64,000 nucleotides of DNA. Source: an uncultured Actinomycetes bacterium. GTDB taxonomy: Bacteria; Actinomycetota; Acidimicrobiia; Acidimicrobiales; RAAP-2. A program made the translations under genes and the position numbers. The stretch is from assembly GCA_903860915.1 (NCBI GenBank), contig CAIOSJ010000025.1, positions 265,597 through 329,596 of the forward strand, in the 5' to 3' direction. Positions 33,618-43,082 of this stretch are shown here, piece by piece. The notes below the pieces were generated by a model. It did no database searches and had not been told where the DNA came from. It was given only the letters and a program-made list of their open reading frames with translations. The stretch's first letter is position 1. Each line of letters starts with the position of its first letter.

Positions 33618-34571
33618 ATGGAGTCCCGCGCGACCTGCCGACGAGCCTCAGTCCTCCTTGCGCTACTCCTCAGCGGGTCGCTACTCACCACTACGTCAGA
33701 GGCCGCACCGGCGACGTCGGCCGTCGACCAAGTTGTCAGTCTGGTCGCGGGCTCCGCGTCGATTACTACGGTGAGCAGAGCTGTCCTCAGCGCGCTTCCG
33801 TCCGCGTCCGCGGACTTCTCCGGGCGGAAGTACCCCGCCAAACTTCCCGCCGAAGCGCTCACCGCCTGCCTCACGGCAACGGCGTGCGTCTACGGAAAAA
33901 CTACTTCCAAGCGTGTCGTGGTGCTCTATGGCGATTCGCACGCTCTGATGTGGCTTCCCGCCCTCGTGCCCATTGCGAGCACCCTGGGCGTCAAGCTCGT
34001 GCTGTTGTGGGAGGGGATGTGTCCGCCTGGTCGCCTGAGCGTCTACGGTCCCAGCTTTGGGCTACCCGCATCCTGCGATACGAATCGTCCCAAAATGATC
34101 AGCGTCATCGTAGGCCTCCACCCTGCTCTGGTCATTCTTTCGGAGAGCACCCAAACAAATCAGGCACCGTCAAATACTCCTTTCACAGTCGAGCAGTGGC
34201 GCCGAGGTTTGGTGACCTCGATTCAGCAAATCCGATCAGCCGGTACCAAGGTCGCGATTCTGGAGGACATTCCGGCCTTCAATCAGGCGGTACCGAGATG
34301 CTTGGCGGCGAACCTGACTTCGGTGGCGAAGTGTCGCATCACGTATCCCAATCTCCAGCGGCCAGGTTTAGTGGCGGCCGAAATCGCCGCGGCGAGCGAC
34401 ACCAAAAGTACTTTCGTGCCGACGCACCAATTCTTTTGCGCCTCGGCCAAGTGCTTTCCCATCATCGGATCAATGATTACTTACGTCGATGACAATCACG
34501 TTTCGTTTACCTACGCCAAGTATTTATCTGCGGTGATGCTGGAGGAGCTCAGTCCTCTTCTCGCGAACTAG
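33618..34571 (+). CDS. Secreted SGNH-hydrolase-domain protein
   Basis: 317 residues. An N-terminal signal segment (VLLALLLSGSLLTTT, about 12-26) precedes an SGNH fold of the acyltransferase-3 C-terminal type: GDSHA (105-109, nucleophile Ser107) and the catalytic DDNHVS near residue 295. Such domains often de-acylate or transfer acyl groups on cell-wall glycans, so an envelope polymer is the likely substrate. No acyltransferase-3 membrane domain is attached. Followed by tRNA-Arg. Confidence 0.85.
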   Translation: MESRATCRRASVLLALLLSGSLLTTTSEAAPATSAVDQVVSLVAGSASITTVSRAVLSALPSASADFSGRKYPAKLPAEALTACLTATACVYGKTTSKRVVVLYGDSHALMWLPALVPIASTLGVKLVLLWEGMCPPGRLSVYGPSFGLPASCDTNRPKMISVIVGLHPALVILSESTQTNQAPSNTPFTVEQWRRGLVTSIQQIRSAGTKVAILEDIPAFNQAVPRCLAANLTSVAKCRITYPNLQRPGLVAAEIAAASDTKSTFVPTHQFFCASAKCFPIIGSMITYVDDNHVSFTYAKYLSAVMLEELSPLLAN

Positions 34572-34603
34572 GACCGCTTCAACATCGTAGAATTACGCCA
34601 GTG

Positions 34604-34680
34604 GCCCTGGTAGCTCAGTGGATTAGAGCGTCTCCGTCCTAAGGAGAGCGTCGGGGGTTCGATTCCCTCCCAGGGCACCA
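34604..34680 (+). tRNA. tRNA-Arg (anticodon CCT)
   Basis: A 77-nt cloverleaf with encoded CCA. Acceptor GCCCTGG pairs with CCAGGGC. The D arm contains TAGCTCAGTGGATTAGAGC, the anticodon arm TCTCC-GTCCTAA-GGAGA gives CCT (reads AGG), and the T arm GGGGGTTCGATTCCCTC closes it. It lies downstream of the SGNH gene, convergent with the SCO6745 gene. Confidence 0.95.
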
Positions 34681-34697
34681 ATCGAAACGTGAACTAG

Positions 34698-35558
34698 TTA
34701 CGACTCGCTGGGAATGAATCCGCCTAAGAAGCCTCCGTCGACGATGAGGCGACTCAGTGGTTTCGTCAGACTGCGTAGTTCGTGACAGCCGTCGTCACCC
34801 AGTAGCCGGTAGGGCGGTACGGAAAGTTCGTCGGTGCGCTGTTCAATGTGCCGACGAAGCTCCGTGCCATGCGGCGTCAAGGTGACATCGTCGGCACTCT
34901 GTAATATTCCTCGCTCGGCCAAACGCTCACAGGCAGTAGCCCATTCACTCGGTGGCCATGCTCGCGAGTCGAGTAACACCCCAGCCGGTAGCACCTTGGT
35001 GGCTTCGTGAGTAACGAGCGCCTCCACGGGATCGAGTTCGGCGTCGAGCAAGGCCATGATGTGACCATCGCCACGGAACTCTCGCAGCAGAGTTTGCGCG
35101 TGCCACAGTACCAAGTGGGCCTCGTCCGGCCATTCGAGGTTGGCGTGGGCGGCAAAAAGGGGCCGGCCTTCGAGCCTGCTCATAGCTCCCTCGGCAGCTC
35201 GTTGGGCCAGGTTGGCGGCGCGTCGGACTGCGGACGTCGCCACGATTTCACCGAACGCCCGACGCAGTGAGCGATCAGCCGCTCGTTGGCGGGCAGCGAG
35301 CACGTCGGCGGGTGAGGCGATATCCCACGCGGCGGGAATACTGCGGCGGACTAGTTCGGGATTGAAGTTATAAAAAGTGGCAATGACGAGTTCCGCCGAC
35401 GCCGATCCCAAGGCGGCCGCCCGGGAGGCGAAGTAGCCCATGCGCGGAGCGCTCATTCCCAATTTCTCGTATTCCTCGCGTGCTTCGTCAACGAAATAGA
35501 TCAGCGCGTGGATTGGTTCGGCACTGCGCCAGGTTTTATGAGCAAGGAGTGCGTCCAT
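34698..35558 (-). CDS. SCO6745-family protein
   Basis: 286 residues in the SCO6745/helix-turn-helix-like family of actinobacteria. Characteristic pieces are YFASRAAALGSASAELVIATFYNFNPELV and WPDEAHLVLWHAQTLLREFRGDGHI. A C-terminal winged-helix-like segment follows (ERLAERGILQSADDVTLTPHG). Function is unknown; the winged-helix end suggests regulation. The start ATG at 35558 is plausible. It lies next to tRNA-Arg and a divergent secreted protein. Confidence 0.83.
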   Translation of the reverse strand: MDALLAHKTWRSAEPIHALIYFVDEAREEYEKLGMSAPRMGYFASRAAALGSASAELVIATFYNFNPELVRRSIPAAWDIASPADVLAARQRAADRSLRRAFGEIVATSAVRRAANLAQRAAEGAMSRLEGRPLFAAHANLEWPDEAHLVLWHAQTLLREFRGDGHIMALLDAELDPVEALVTHEATKVLPAGVLLDSRAWPPSEWATACERLAERGILQSADDVTLTPHGTELRRHIEQRTDELSVPPYRLLGDDGCHELRSLTKPLSRLIVDGGFLGGFIPSES

Positions 35559-35713
35559 GAAATGAGACTACTTTGCAGTCCCTTGAAATGGCGTCGTAGC
35601 TTCGAACTAAGAGTTTGCTTAGTAAAGAGGAGATGAGCCGGGTTTGGGCTCATAGGATTATGTCACGGCCCACCGCCAGGGTGGGCTCACAATCGTTCCT
35701 TCTGGAGGACGTC

Positions 35714-36286
35714 ATGACACGCAAAACTTCACTTCTTTTGAGCGCCGCGCTGACGGTGGCGACGCTGGGTCTAGGGACCGCCACCGGAGTCTCTGCGGCC
35801 ACCCCCACGCCCGTGGGGTGCGCCGCGCTGACGAAGGCCGTTCTCGTGCACGATGGATTCACCGCCGCCACCGGCCCAGTCGTAACGCCCTACAACTACA
35901 AAAAAGCCTCCGCCAATCAGACCAACGCCATCGGTACCACAATTGATTTTGGCGCAAAAGCCATTGTCATTAGTTGCGTGAGCCCCGCCGACATTGCCGC
36001 CGTCCATCCGAAAAATACCCCCACCGCAACTGCCTACATGGCCTCAATCGTTAAGGATTCGGCTGGGGCCATGGTGAAAAAGATGGTGGGCGGAGTAGCG
36101 GACTATCTGGACTTCGGTAATGGTAAGGAAGACGGCCTGGGCTCAATGTCTAAGGCAGCCGGACTGCGCCTGGACGCCTGGGTGGCTGGTCGGTACTTGG
36201 TCTTTGCTGACACCACACCCGCCTCAGCAGTTCCTTCGAAGGCGCTCTTGAACTTCATCGCGACCACGATCTCGACCTTGCGTTAA
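35714..36286 (+). CDS. Secreted small protein of unknown function
   Basis: 190 residues from ATG 35714 with GGAGGAC just upstream; the open frame extends to 35615 but this start gives a clean signal peptide (LLLSAALTVATLGLGTATGVSA, about 6-27, then AATP). The mature protein has two cysteines (VGCAALTKA and VISCVSPAD) that could form a disulfide, and no recognised domain. Probably extracellular. An inverted repeat with GCCCACC/GGGTGGGC lies in its 5' leader (about 35669-35686). Confidence 0.75.
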   Translation: MTRKTSLLLSAALTVATLGLGTATGVSAATPTPVGCAALTKAVLVHDGFTAATGPVVTPYNYKKASANQTNAIGTTIDFGAKAIVISCVSPADIAAVHPKNTPTATAYMASIVKDSAGAMVKKMVGGVADYLDFGNGKEDGLGSMSKAAGLRLDAWVAGRYLVFADTTPASAVPSKALLNFIATTISTLR

Positions 36287-36345
36287 GTCGCCTACTCTCA
36301 ACGGGGCAAACCTCATCACCCCGCTAGAGGCGACTAGGTGGCAGT
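36286..36345 (+). terminator. Long-loop hairpin after the secreted-protein gene
   Basis: AGTCGCCT (36286-36293) pairs with AGGCGACT (36338-36345), and GGGG/CCCC pair inside. It begins at the stop codon and lies before glnB. No T-run; probably a structural terminator or processing signal. Confidence 0.5.
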
Positions 36346-36357
36346 ATTTGTCTCTAG

Positions 36358-36717
<360 letters not shown>

Positions 36718-36734
36718 GGGTGAGGTACGTCGTA

Positions 36735-37979
36735 ATGAATTCGGTTGATACAGCCTGGGTGTTGGTGTCGGCCGCACTAGTCCTTTTTATGACGCCGGGC
36801 TTAGCGTTGTTTTACGGTGGGATGGTTCGTTCGAAGAATGTGCTGGCCGTCATGATGAACAACTTTGCCGCCATGGGCGTCGTGACTGTTCTTTGGGTGG
36901 TGGTCGCTGGCTCGCTGGCCTTCGGCGACGGAGGCGGCATCATTGGGGGGTTTTCACTCGTGGGTTTTGCCCACCTGGGCCACTCCCTGCCGGGCTTTAC
37001 TTCTCTGACGGCCTCTCCCGGCGCGGTGATGATTTATCAGATGATGTTCGCAATCATCACCGCCGCGTTGATTAGTGGCGGGACCATTGATCGCATCAAG
37101 TTCTCTTCGTTTCTCGTCCTGATCACCACGTGGGTTCTTTTGGTCTACGCCCCACTAGCCCACTGGGTCTTTTCACCGGAAGGCTGGCTGGCTCAGCGAG
37201 GTGTGCTGGACTTCGCCGGAGGAACCGTCGTCGAGATCAATTCAGGTTTTTCCACCTTGGCCGTCATCTTGGTCTTGGGTAAGCGACGTGGCTGGCCGCG
37301 CGACCCAATGGCTCCACACTCCGTTCCCCTAACGCTTCTCGGTGTCGGAATTTTGTGGTTTGGCTGGTTCGGATTCAATGCGGGCTCCGCCTTGGCGGTC
37401 AATGATGTTGCGGTGTCGGCTTTTCTCAACACCCAACTCGCCGCGGCCACAGGTCTGTTGGGCTGGCTTATCATTGACCGCTTCACGGGGTCGCACGCGA
37501 CGACTTTGGGAGCCGCTTCCGGCGCCGTCGCGGGAATGGTGGCGATTACGCCCTGCGCTGGTTTTGTGCCACCGATGGCCGGACTATTCATTGGTCTCTG
37601 CGCGGGACTTATTTGCGCGCTGGCGGTACGCCTGAAGTTTCGCTTCGGCTATGACGACTCGCTGGACGTCTTGGGAGTACACGGCATAGGTGGCGTGGTC
37701 GGCATGGTCCTACTCGGCGTTTTCGCTAGTCACGCGATTAATAACTCGGCACCTAACGGCTTGGTCTATGGGGGAGGCGCCCACCTCATGGTGGTGGAGC
37801 TCCTCGCCACGGTGGTGTGCGCCGCCTTTGCCTTTGGCGCGACGTGGATAATTGCAACAGTGATTCATCACAGCATCGGATTACGGGTCAGTCCCGAGGA
37901 CGAGATGGTGGGACTCGATCTCAGTCAACATTCCGAGAGCGCATACTCGGCGGGGGGAATGGGTCGACTGAGTAGTTAA
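36735..37979 (+). CDS. amtB: Ammonium transporter AmtB
   Basis: About 414 residues with 11 transmembrane helices. The opening AWVLVSAALVLFMTPGLALFYGGMVRSKN holds the ammonium channel's conserved region, and later segments include GGTVVEINSGFSTLAV, GFNAGSALAVN and VLGVHGIGGVVGMVLLGVF with the central His pair region. The ATG at 36735 has GTGAGG nine bases upstream; GTG 36720 is an alternative. It lies right after the PII gene, forming a glnK-amtB pair regulated by nitrogen status. Confidence 0.95.
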   Translation: MNSVDTAWVLVSAALVLFMTPGLALFYGGMVRSKNVLAVMMNNFAAMGVVTVLWVVVAGSLAFGDGGGIIGGFSLVGFAHLGHSLPGFTSLTASPGAVMIYQMMFAIITAALISGGTIDRIKFSSFLVLITTWVLLVYAPLAHWVFSPEGWLAQRGVLDFAGGTVVEINSGFSTLAVILVLGKRRGWPRDPMAPHSVPLTLLGVGILWFGWFGFNAGSALAVNDVAVSAFLNTQLAAATGLLGWLIIDRFTGSHATTLGAASGAVAGMVAITPCAGFVPPMAGLFIGLCAGLICALAVRLKFRFGYDDSLDVLGVHGIGGVVGMVLLGVFASHAINNSAPNGLVYGGGAHLMVVELLATVVCAAFAFGATWIIATVIHHSIGLRVSPEDEMVGLDLSQHSESAYSAGGMGRLSS

Positions 37980-38182
37980 TTCTGTGTTGTCGTACTTCCA
38001 TTAGGCTCGTGAGTGGTTATAGGAAATCGCCTTTCCGTAACCCGCGCCTCGGGGGGGTATTCCCACCTCGCCCGGGGCACTTTACTTCTGGCCTAAAGAC
38101 GCCGTGGTCCTGCTCACGGAGTCAAAAAATTGGGCCAAAAATTCGGCTGTGCTCAACGAGTCGGGCCGAATTGCCCCGTGAG

Positions 38183-38226
38183 GTTACCTCTTGGTTAACT
38201 CTGTGAAATTTTTGTGACATCTCGTC
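38183..38226 (+). promoter_or_regulatory. Tandem 11-bp repeats upstream of pitA (PHO-box-like)
   Basis: Consecutive 11-mers GTTACCTCTTG, GTTAACTCTGT, GAAATTTTTGT and GACATCTCGTC sit in register. This resembles the 11-bp direct repeats of actinobacterial PHO boxes (GTTCACC type), but matches are partial. About 45 bp separate them from the pitA start. Confidence 0.45.
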
Positions 38227-38271
38227 ATTTATTGGGGGAAGGGGGCGACAAAACCTTGCTAGAGAGTAGTT

Positions 38272-39420
38272 ATGCACAACTCCTTGGTTTTAATCTTGGT
38301 CGTTACCGCCGCCGTCATTTTCGATTTCACGAATGGTTTTCACGACACGGCTAACTCGATTGCTCCGACGGTCGCCACCGGAGCGATGCGTCCGCGGACT
38401 GCCGTTGCCCTCAGTGCGGTATTCAATCTTGTGGGGGCCTTCTTGTCGCTTCACGTGGCTCAAGTAATCGCGAAGTCGATTGTGTCGCAGGGCTCGGTGA
38501 CCCTGGCGGTCATCTTTGGGGGACTCATTGGAGCTATCGCGTGGAATGTAACGACGTGGTACCACTCGATTCCTTCAAGTTCGAGCCACGCCCTTATCGG
38601 AGGCGTCGTCGGGGCGATGCTGGCGCACGCTGGTTCACACGCGGTTCTCTGGCACGGTATCGCTTCGAAAGTGCTTATCCCCTCGCTCGTGGCACCCACC
38701 CTCGCTCTGGGATTGGCCGCAATTGCGACCATTACCGCCCGTCGCCTCACCTCGAAGGTGCCGAGCGGCGAACTATCGGCCGGCATGCGCTTTGGCCAAA
38801 TTGGCTCCTCCTCGCTCTTATCTCTGGCCCACGGCACGAACGATGCGCAAAAAACCATGGGAGTCATCACGCTGGCTCTCGTGGCCAATGGTTCACTGGT
38901 GAAGAGCTCGAATACGCCCAACTGGGTTGTGGTCGTTTGTGCACTGGCCATAGGTCTGGGGACGTTCATTGGTGGCTGGAGAATTATTCGAACAATGGGT
39001 CAGGGCTTTACGAAAATGAGCTCAACACAGGGCTTTTCGGCTCAAATGTCGGCGGCGGCGGTGATCTTGTCGTCGTCGCATTTTGGACTGCCACTCTCGA
39101 CCACCCACGTAGCGACCGGTTCAATTCTCGGTTCGGGGGTTGGCACCCCAGGGGAGCCGGTGCGCTGGCGGCTGGCCGGTCGCGTCGGTGCGGCGTGGCT
39201 ATTGACCTTGCCGCTTGCCGCTGTGTTCGGCGCTGTGGGCTACTGCGGAGAAAACATCTTTGGCCTGACGACGGGCGCCGTGGTGATGGGTGCCGTCGTA
39301 ACTCTCTACTGCGGTGCCGTCTACCTGAAGTCGCGCAGCGGCGTCATTAACGCCAGCAATGTGAATCACGCCTGGGATCAGCAGTCGGAAAGTCTCGAGA
39401 AGGATAAGGCTTCGGCCTAG
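38272..39420 (+). CDS. pitA: PiT-family inorganic phosphate permease
   Basis: 382 residues with about ten helices. The two PiT signatures are present: FDFTNGFHDTANSIAPTVATGAMRPRTA near the N-terminus and SLAHGTNDAQKTMGVITLALVAN mid-protein, with the GxDxxN-type repeats. It moves phosphate with H+ or as metal-phosphate. The ATG at 38272 follows a 292-bp gap holding tandem PHO-box-like repeats. A small membrane protein gene follows 14 bp later. Confidence 0.94.
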   Translation: MHNSLVLILVVTAAVIFDFTNGFHDTANSIAPTVATGAMRPRTAVALSAVFNLVGAFLSLHVAQVIAKSIVSQGSVTLAVIFGGLIGAIAWNVTTWYHSIPSSSSHALIGGVVGAMLAHAGSHAVLWHGIASKVLIPSLVAPTLALGLAAIATITARRLTSKVPSGELSAGMRFGQIGSSSLLSLAHGTNDAQKTMGVITLALVANGSLVKSSNTPNWVVVVCALAIGLGTFIGGWRIIRTMGQGFTKMSSTQGFSAQMSAAAVILSSSHFGLPLSTTHVATGSILGSGVGTPGEPVRWRLAGRVGAAWLLTLPLAAVFGAVGYCGENIFGLTTGAVVMGAVVTLYCGAVYLKSRSGVINASNVNHAWDQQSESLEKDKASA

Positions 39421-39434
39421 AGGAGCAGAAAATC

Positions 39435-39689
39435 ATGACTCAGGCAATCACTCCCGACCCGCTTATCAATTGGGCTCTTCTCGGACACGCCACGCTGGTG
39501 AGTGCGGCAAGCGGACTAGCCGTCGTTATCCTCTTTTCGCTGGCCATTCGCTCCTGGGCTGGGATTCGTGGCGCCGGCGTAACAAGCGTGACGCGTCGCC
39601 TGCATGTGTTGGTTGTTGCCGTCACGTCCGCGGCCATAGCGTCCACCGTGCTGTGGGGTTTTTTGGCCATCATCCACAAGGCTCACTAG
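39435..39689 (+). CDS. 84-residue two-helix membrane protein downstream of pitA
   Basis: 84 residues starting at an ATG with GAGGAGCAGAAAATC upstream. Two helices (about 20-38 and 60-80) flank an Arg-rich loop (RSWAGIRGAGVTSVTRR). Such small proteins often follow pit genes in actinobacteria; a role as a transporter partner is inferred from that position. No catalytic motif. Confidence 0.75.
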   Translation: MTQAITPDPLINWALLGHATLVSAASGLAVVILFSLAIRSWAGIRGAGVTSVTRRLHVLVVAVTSAAIASTVLWGFLAIIHKAH

Positions 39690-39825
39690 GACTTCGGCCA
39701 GTTTCGCTGTGAACGGATTGAAATCTGCCCTGGCCGACTTACCAGTGCGTCGCGAATTCCAAGCCATGCAGGGGCAATCTACGGGAGGGAAATGATGGCA
39801 AGATTTCACTTTCGGAAACGAAATC

Positions 39826-39847
39826 TGTCACATGACGTTTACCTGAC
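39826..39847 (+). promoter_or_regulatory. Tandem 11-bp repeats upstream of pstS (PHO-box-like)
   Basis: TGTCACATGAC and GTTTACCTGAC lie head to tail with an 11-bp period; GTTTACC matches the PHO-box core GTTCACC at six of seven bases. They sit about 107 bp before the pstS ATG. A PhoP-type regulator is not in this window. Confidence 0.5.
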
Positions 39848-39953
39848 TTCCGTACAGTTGCCCTCGAGAAGATGATGCCGCAGCGAGAGGGATCTCCCAG
39901 TTGGCGTACTTTTCTCACTCAACCATAGAAGTACTTTCTCAGGAGGAAAGTTT

Positions 39954-41153
39954 ATGAAAATGTCACTACGGGGGTCGCTGTCAGTAGCAATTGCTACGGC
40001 CGGACTCGCAGCGTCACTTATTGTGCCGGCCAGTGCCAGCGCAGCAATCGGTTCAGGCGCCAAGGGCGACCTGAGCTTGGTCACACCCGCCGGTGCGACG
40101 GTTCACTTCGGTGGATCATCGTTCAGCAAGCCCTTTGTTGACTTTCTGACAACTGGAAACAACGTTGGTTCGTACGTGGCTCTCAACAAGACCGCAACCT
40201 TCGGCACCGACTCCGGTGCTGGTTCTGGTGATGGTCGTACGGGCGTGTCCGCTGGAACTTACGACATTGGTTTCTCCGACCAGCCGATGAACGTTCTCGC
40301 GGGAACGGCACCCACCGGTTACACGTCACAGACGGTGGTCAACCAGACCTTCACCCAGGTGCCGTTGGCTCTCGGTGGCGCCGTTGTGGCGTACAACTTG
40401 GCTGGTATCACTGGTCTCAAGTTGTCCGCAAACATCATTGGTTCCATCTACAACGGCAAGACCACCAAGTGGGACGACGATGCCATTCTGGCTCTGAACC
40501 CCGTCCAGAAGAAAGCCCTCATGGCGTTGAATAACAAGACCATCACGGTTCTGTACCGCAACTCGTCGTCGGGCACCACCTTCGCCTTCACCCAGTACCT
40601 CAACCAGGCAACGCACGGCCTCACGCCGGGTGCTTCTGGTTCGGTCATGGAAGGAACCGGCAACGCCTGGAAGGCCACGACCGTTTCGGCCGTCGCCGGT
40701 AACTCGGGAATGGCTTCGACGCTGAACAGCACCGCTGGCGCCATTGGGTACGTCGAGTACAGCTACCTCCTAGTCCCTGGCAACAAGTTGAGCACGGCTT
40801 CTTTGCAGGACGCCAACGGTGAGTGGCTCCAGCCGAGCTTGACGAACATCGCCGCTGCCGCTACGGCCGCTGCGAAGACGATCTCCGTGGAAAACTTCTC
40901 GATTAACTTCGAGCCTGGTAAGGGTGTATGGCCGCTCGCGACCTACAGCTGGGCGATTGTTAAGACGGCTCAGACCAATGCGGCTAACGGCGAACTCGCT
41001 GTCAAGTTCTTGGCCTACGCCATTGTCGGTGGTCAGTTGAAGGCTTCGGCCAACGGCTACGTGCCGCTCTCAGCAACCGCGCAGAAGTCGGCTATCGCCA
41101 GTTTGATGCTGGTCAAGTCCGGTGCCTCCGTCCTGTTGACGGCCAAGAAGTAG
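39954..41153 (+). CDS. pstS: Phosphate ABC transporter substrate-binding protein PstS
   Basis: 399 residues from an ATG with AGGAGGAAAGTTT. Signal peptide about 1-32 (VAIATAGLAASLIVPASASA), no lipobox Cys. The phosphate-binding pattern is seen in FGGSSFSKPFVDFL, GTDSGAGSGDGRTGVSAGTYDIGFSDQPM and YRNSSSGTTFAFTQYL. It begins the pst operon and binds phosphate outside the cell. The strong ribosome binding site suggests high expression. Confidence 0.95.
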   Translation: MKMSLRGSLSVAIATAGLAASLIVPASASAAIGSGAKGDLSLVTPAGATVHFGGSSFSKPFVDFLTTGNNVGSYVALNKTATFGTDSGAGSGDGRTGVSAGTYDIGFSDQPMNVLAGTAPTGYTSQTVVNQTFTQVPLALGGAVVAYNLAGITGLKLSANIIGSIYNGKTTKWDDDAILALNPVQKKALMALNNKTITVLYRNSSSGTTFAFTQYLNQATHGLTPGASGSVMEGTGNAWKATTVSAVAGNSGMASTLNSTAGAIGYVEYSYLLVPGNKLSTASLQDANGEWLQPSLTNIAAAATAAAKTISVENFSINFEPGKGVWPLATYSWAIVKTAQTNAANGELAVKFLAYAIVGGQLKASANGYVPLSATAQKSAIASLMLVKSGASVLLTAKK

Positions 41154-41179
41154 TTCGTTGACTACGAGCAAGGTTGCGC

Positions 41180-42157
41180 GTGACTTCTAATACGTCAACC
41201 GATCTCAGGCAAGCAGCGGAGGGGCATCGCCCCTCCGCTGCTTCGCGTGGGGTCTACGAATACGTCGTGCTCAGCGCCGCTGGCCTGTTCGCAATTATTA
41301 GCCTGTACTTTGTCGGATCGATTGTGTGGCAAGCCTTGCCCGCGATTCGCCACCAGGGTCTCTACCTATTGACCGGGACGTCGTGGGTTTCGGGGGGCGC
41401 CACGCCCGCTCTGAGTAAATTTGGTGGCCTGTCGATGATAACGGGGACTATCGAAACGTCGTTGATCGCCATCGTGATCGCCGTCGTCGTCGGCACTGGC
41501 ACTTCCCTCGCAATTAATCTTCTTCTCCCGAGTTGGATGAGGACGATCGCTGCGACCACCGTTGAACTACTGGCCGCCATTCCCAGTGTGGTCTACGGCG
41601 TGTGGGGCATGCTGGTTCTCGCGCCCCTCGTGATTTCAACCGTCGGACCTTTCTTGAATTCTCTACCCGGCGGCAATGCAGTTTTTGGAACTGTTGTTGC
41701 CGGACAATCGCTCCTCCTCGCCGGTTTCGTGCTGGCCATTATGGTCCTACCTACCTACGTGGCGATTAGCCGCGAAGTTATTGGAGCCGTGCCGCACGAG
41801 CTCATCGAAGCCAGCCTTTCCTTGGGGGCCACGAGATGGCAGACCATTTGGAAGACCATTCTACCGACGGGACGTGTCGGACTCCTCGGCGCCGGTGCCC
41901 TGGCTCTGGGCCGCGCCCTGGGCGAGACCGTAGCGGTGGTACTCGTCATTGGGCAGGTCAACCAGCTCAATTTTCGCCCTCTACAGCCCGGTGTCACTCT
42001 GGCATCGTGGATTGCGTCCCAGTGGGGTGAAGCAATCGGCTCGGATCAGATGAATGCCCTCTTCGCCCTGGGCGCGTTGCTCATGGCGGCAAGTTTGGGC
42101 GTGTCCTTCATTTCCACTCGATTGGTTAGTCGCCAACGTTCTTTGGTGAACCGCTAA
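41180..42157 (+). CDS. pstC: Phosphate ABC transporter permease PstC
   Basis: About 325 residues with six helices and the EAA-type loop ASLSLGATRWQTIWKTILPTGRVGLLG. The GTG at 41180 has AAGG upstream; TTG 41174 is close. Codons 11-22 lie in a strong hairpin, so a later start is conceivable. The gene is 27 bp after pstS and overlaps pstA by one base. Confidence 0.93.
   Translation: MTSNTSTDLRQAAEGHRPSAASRGVYEYVVLSAAGLFAIISLYFVGSIVWQALPAIRHQGLYLLTGTSWVSGGATPALSKFGGLSMITGTIETSLIAIVIAVVVGTGTSLAINLLLPSWMRTIAATTVELLAAIPSVVYGVWGMLVLAPLVISTVGPFLNSLPGGNAVFGTVVAGQSLLLAGFVLAIMVLPTYVAISREVIGAVPHELIEASLSLGATRWQTIWKTILPTGRVGLLGAGALALGRALGETVAVVLVIGQVNQLNFRPLQPGVTLASWIASQWGEAIGSDQMNALFALGALLMAASLGVSFISTRLVSRQRSLVNR
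41211..41243 (+). other. 15-bp hairpin at the pstS-pstC junction, inside the predicted pstC start
   Basis: Arms AAGCAGCGGAGGGGC (41211-41225) and its exact complement (41229-41243) are separated by ATC. It falls in predicted pstC codons 11-22, 57 bp after the pstS stop. Such structures usually protect the upstream message or reduce read-through so the binding protein is made in excess. Confidence 0.7.
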
Positions 42158-43071
42158 TGACGGTGACCATTAAGGACGCCGAAATCCGTGAGCACTTGCG
42201 GGAACGATCAGTGGCCACTCTGCGACGTCGGACCTATATCTCAGGCGTCATGACCGCCCTCTGCTGGCTCGCTATCACCTTCGCGGCGGTTCCCCTTGTG
42301 GCAGTGATCTATCAGTTGCTCCGCCGAGGTATCCCGGTAATTGTGAAGTCGGGCTTTTTTACCACTCTGCCCCAGCAGCCGACTATCTTCGACGCCAACA
42401 ATACGGGTGGTGTTTCAAACGCCCTGGTGGGGTCCTTGGCGGTAATCGTCTACGCCGCCCTCTTTGCGGTTCCCATCGGAGTGCTCATGGGCGTGTACCT
42501 AGCCGAGTCGACGTCGAAGTTCGCATCACTGTTACGCATCATCACGGCGACCATGGTCGGCGCACCTTCGATTTTGATGGGACTTTTTGCTTTCGAAGTG
42601 GTCGTTCAACAGATGCACGTCGGTTTCTCCATTATTGCGGGAAGTTTCGGCTTAGCGGTACTGGTCCTGCCGGTACTCGCGACCGCTACAGAAATCGCCA
42701 TCCGTAATGTGCCGTCAACCTACCGGGAGGCCGGTCTGGCTCTGGGGGCCAAGCCTTCGACGACGTCACTCAAGATTGTTTTGCCGGCTGCGTCAACGGG
42801 CATAGTTTCCGGAATTATCTTGGCCCTTTCTCGGGCCGTCGGTGAAACGGCCCCCATCCTGCTCGTCATCGGTGGCGCCTACGCCATCGCGTGGCACCCT
42901 AATCAGGCGGCCTCGGCCCTACCGTTTCAGATGTTCCAAGACGTCCAATCCAACTACCCGTCGTTGCAAAATGAGACCTGGGGTATTGCACTCGTGCTCG
43001 TGGGCGCGGTTTTCATTATTAGTTTCGCGGCCCGTTTGTGGGCTGCACGTAAAAAGAAGGTTCAGAGATAG
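42157..43071 (+). CDS. pstA: Phosphate ABC transporter permease PstA
   Basis: 304 residues, six transmembrane helices, with the permease loop [25 protein letters not shown] and [17 protein letters not shown]. It forms the channel with PstC. The ATG overlaps the pstC stop by one base and its stop is directly followed by pstB. Confidence 0.95.
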   Translation: MTVTIKDAEIREHLRERSVATLRRRTYISGVMTALCWLAITFAAVPLVAVIYQLLRRGIPVIVKSGFFTTLPQQPTIFDANNTGGVSNALVGSLAVIVYAALFAVPIGVLMGVYLAESTSKFASLLRIITATMVGAPSILMGLFAFEVVVQQMHVGFSIIAGSFGLAVLVLPVLATATEIAIRNVPSTYREAGLALGAKPSTTSLKIVLPAASTGIVSGIILALSRAVGETAPILLVIGGAYAIAWHPNQAASALPFQMFQDVQSNYPSLQNETWGIALVLVGAVFIISFAARLWAARKKKVQR

Positions 43072-43082
43072 TGGAGAGCAAA

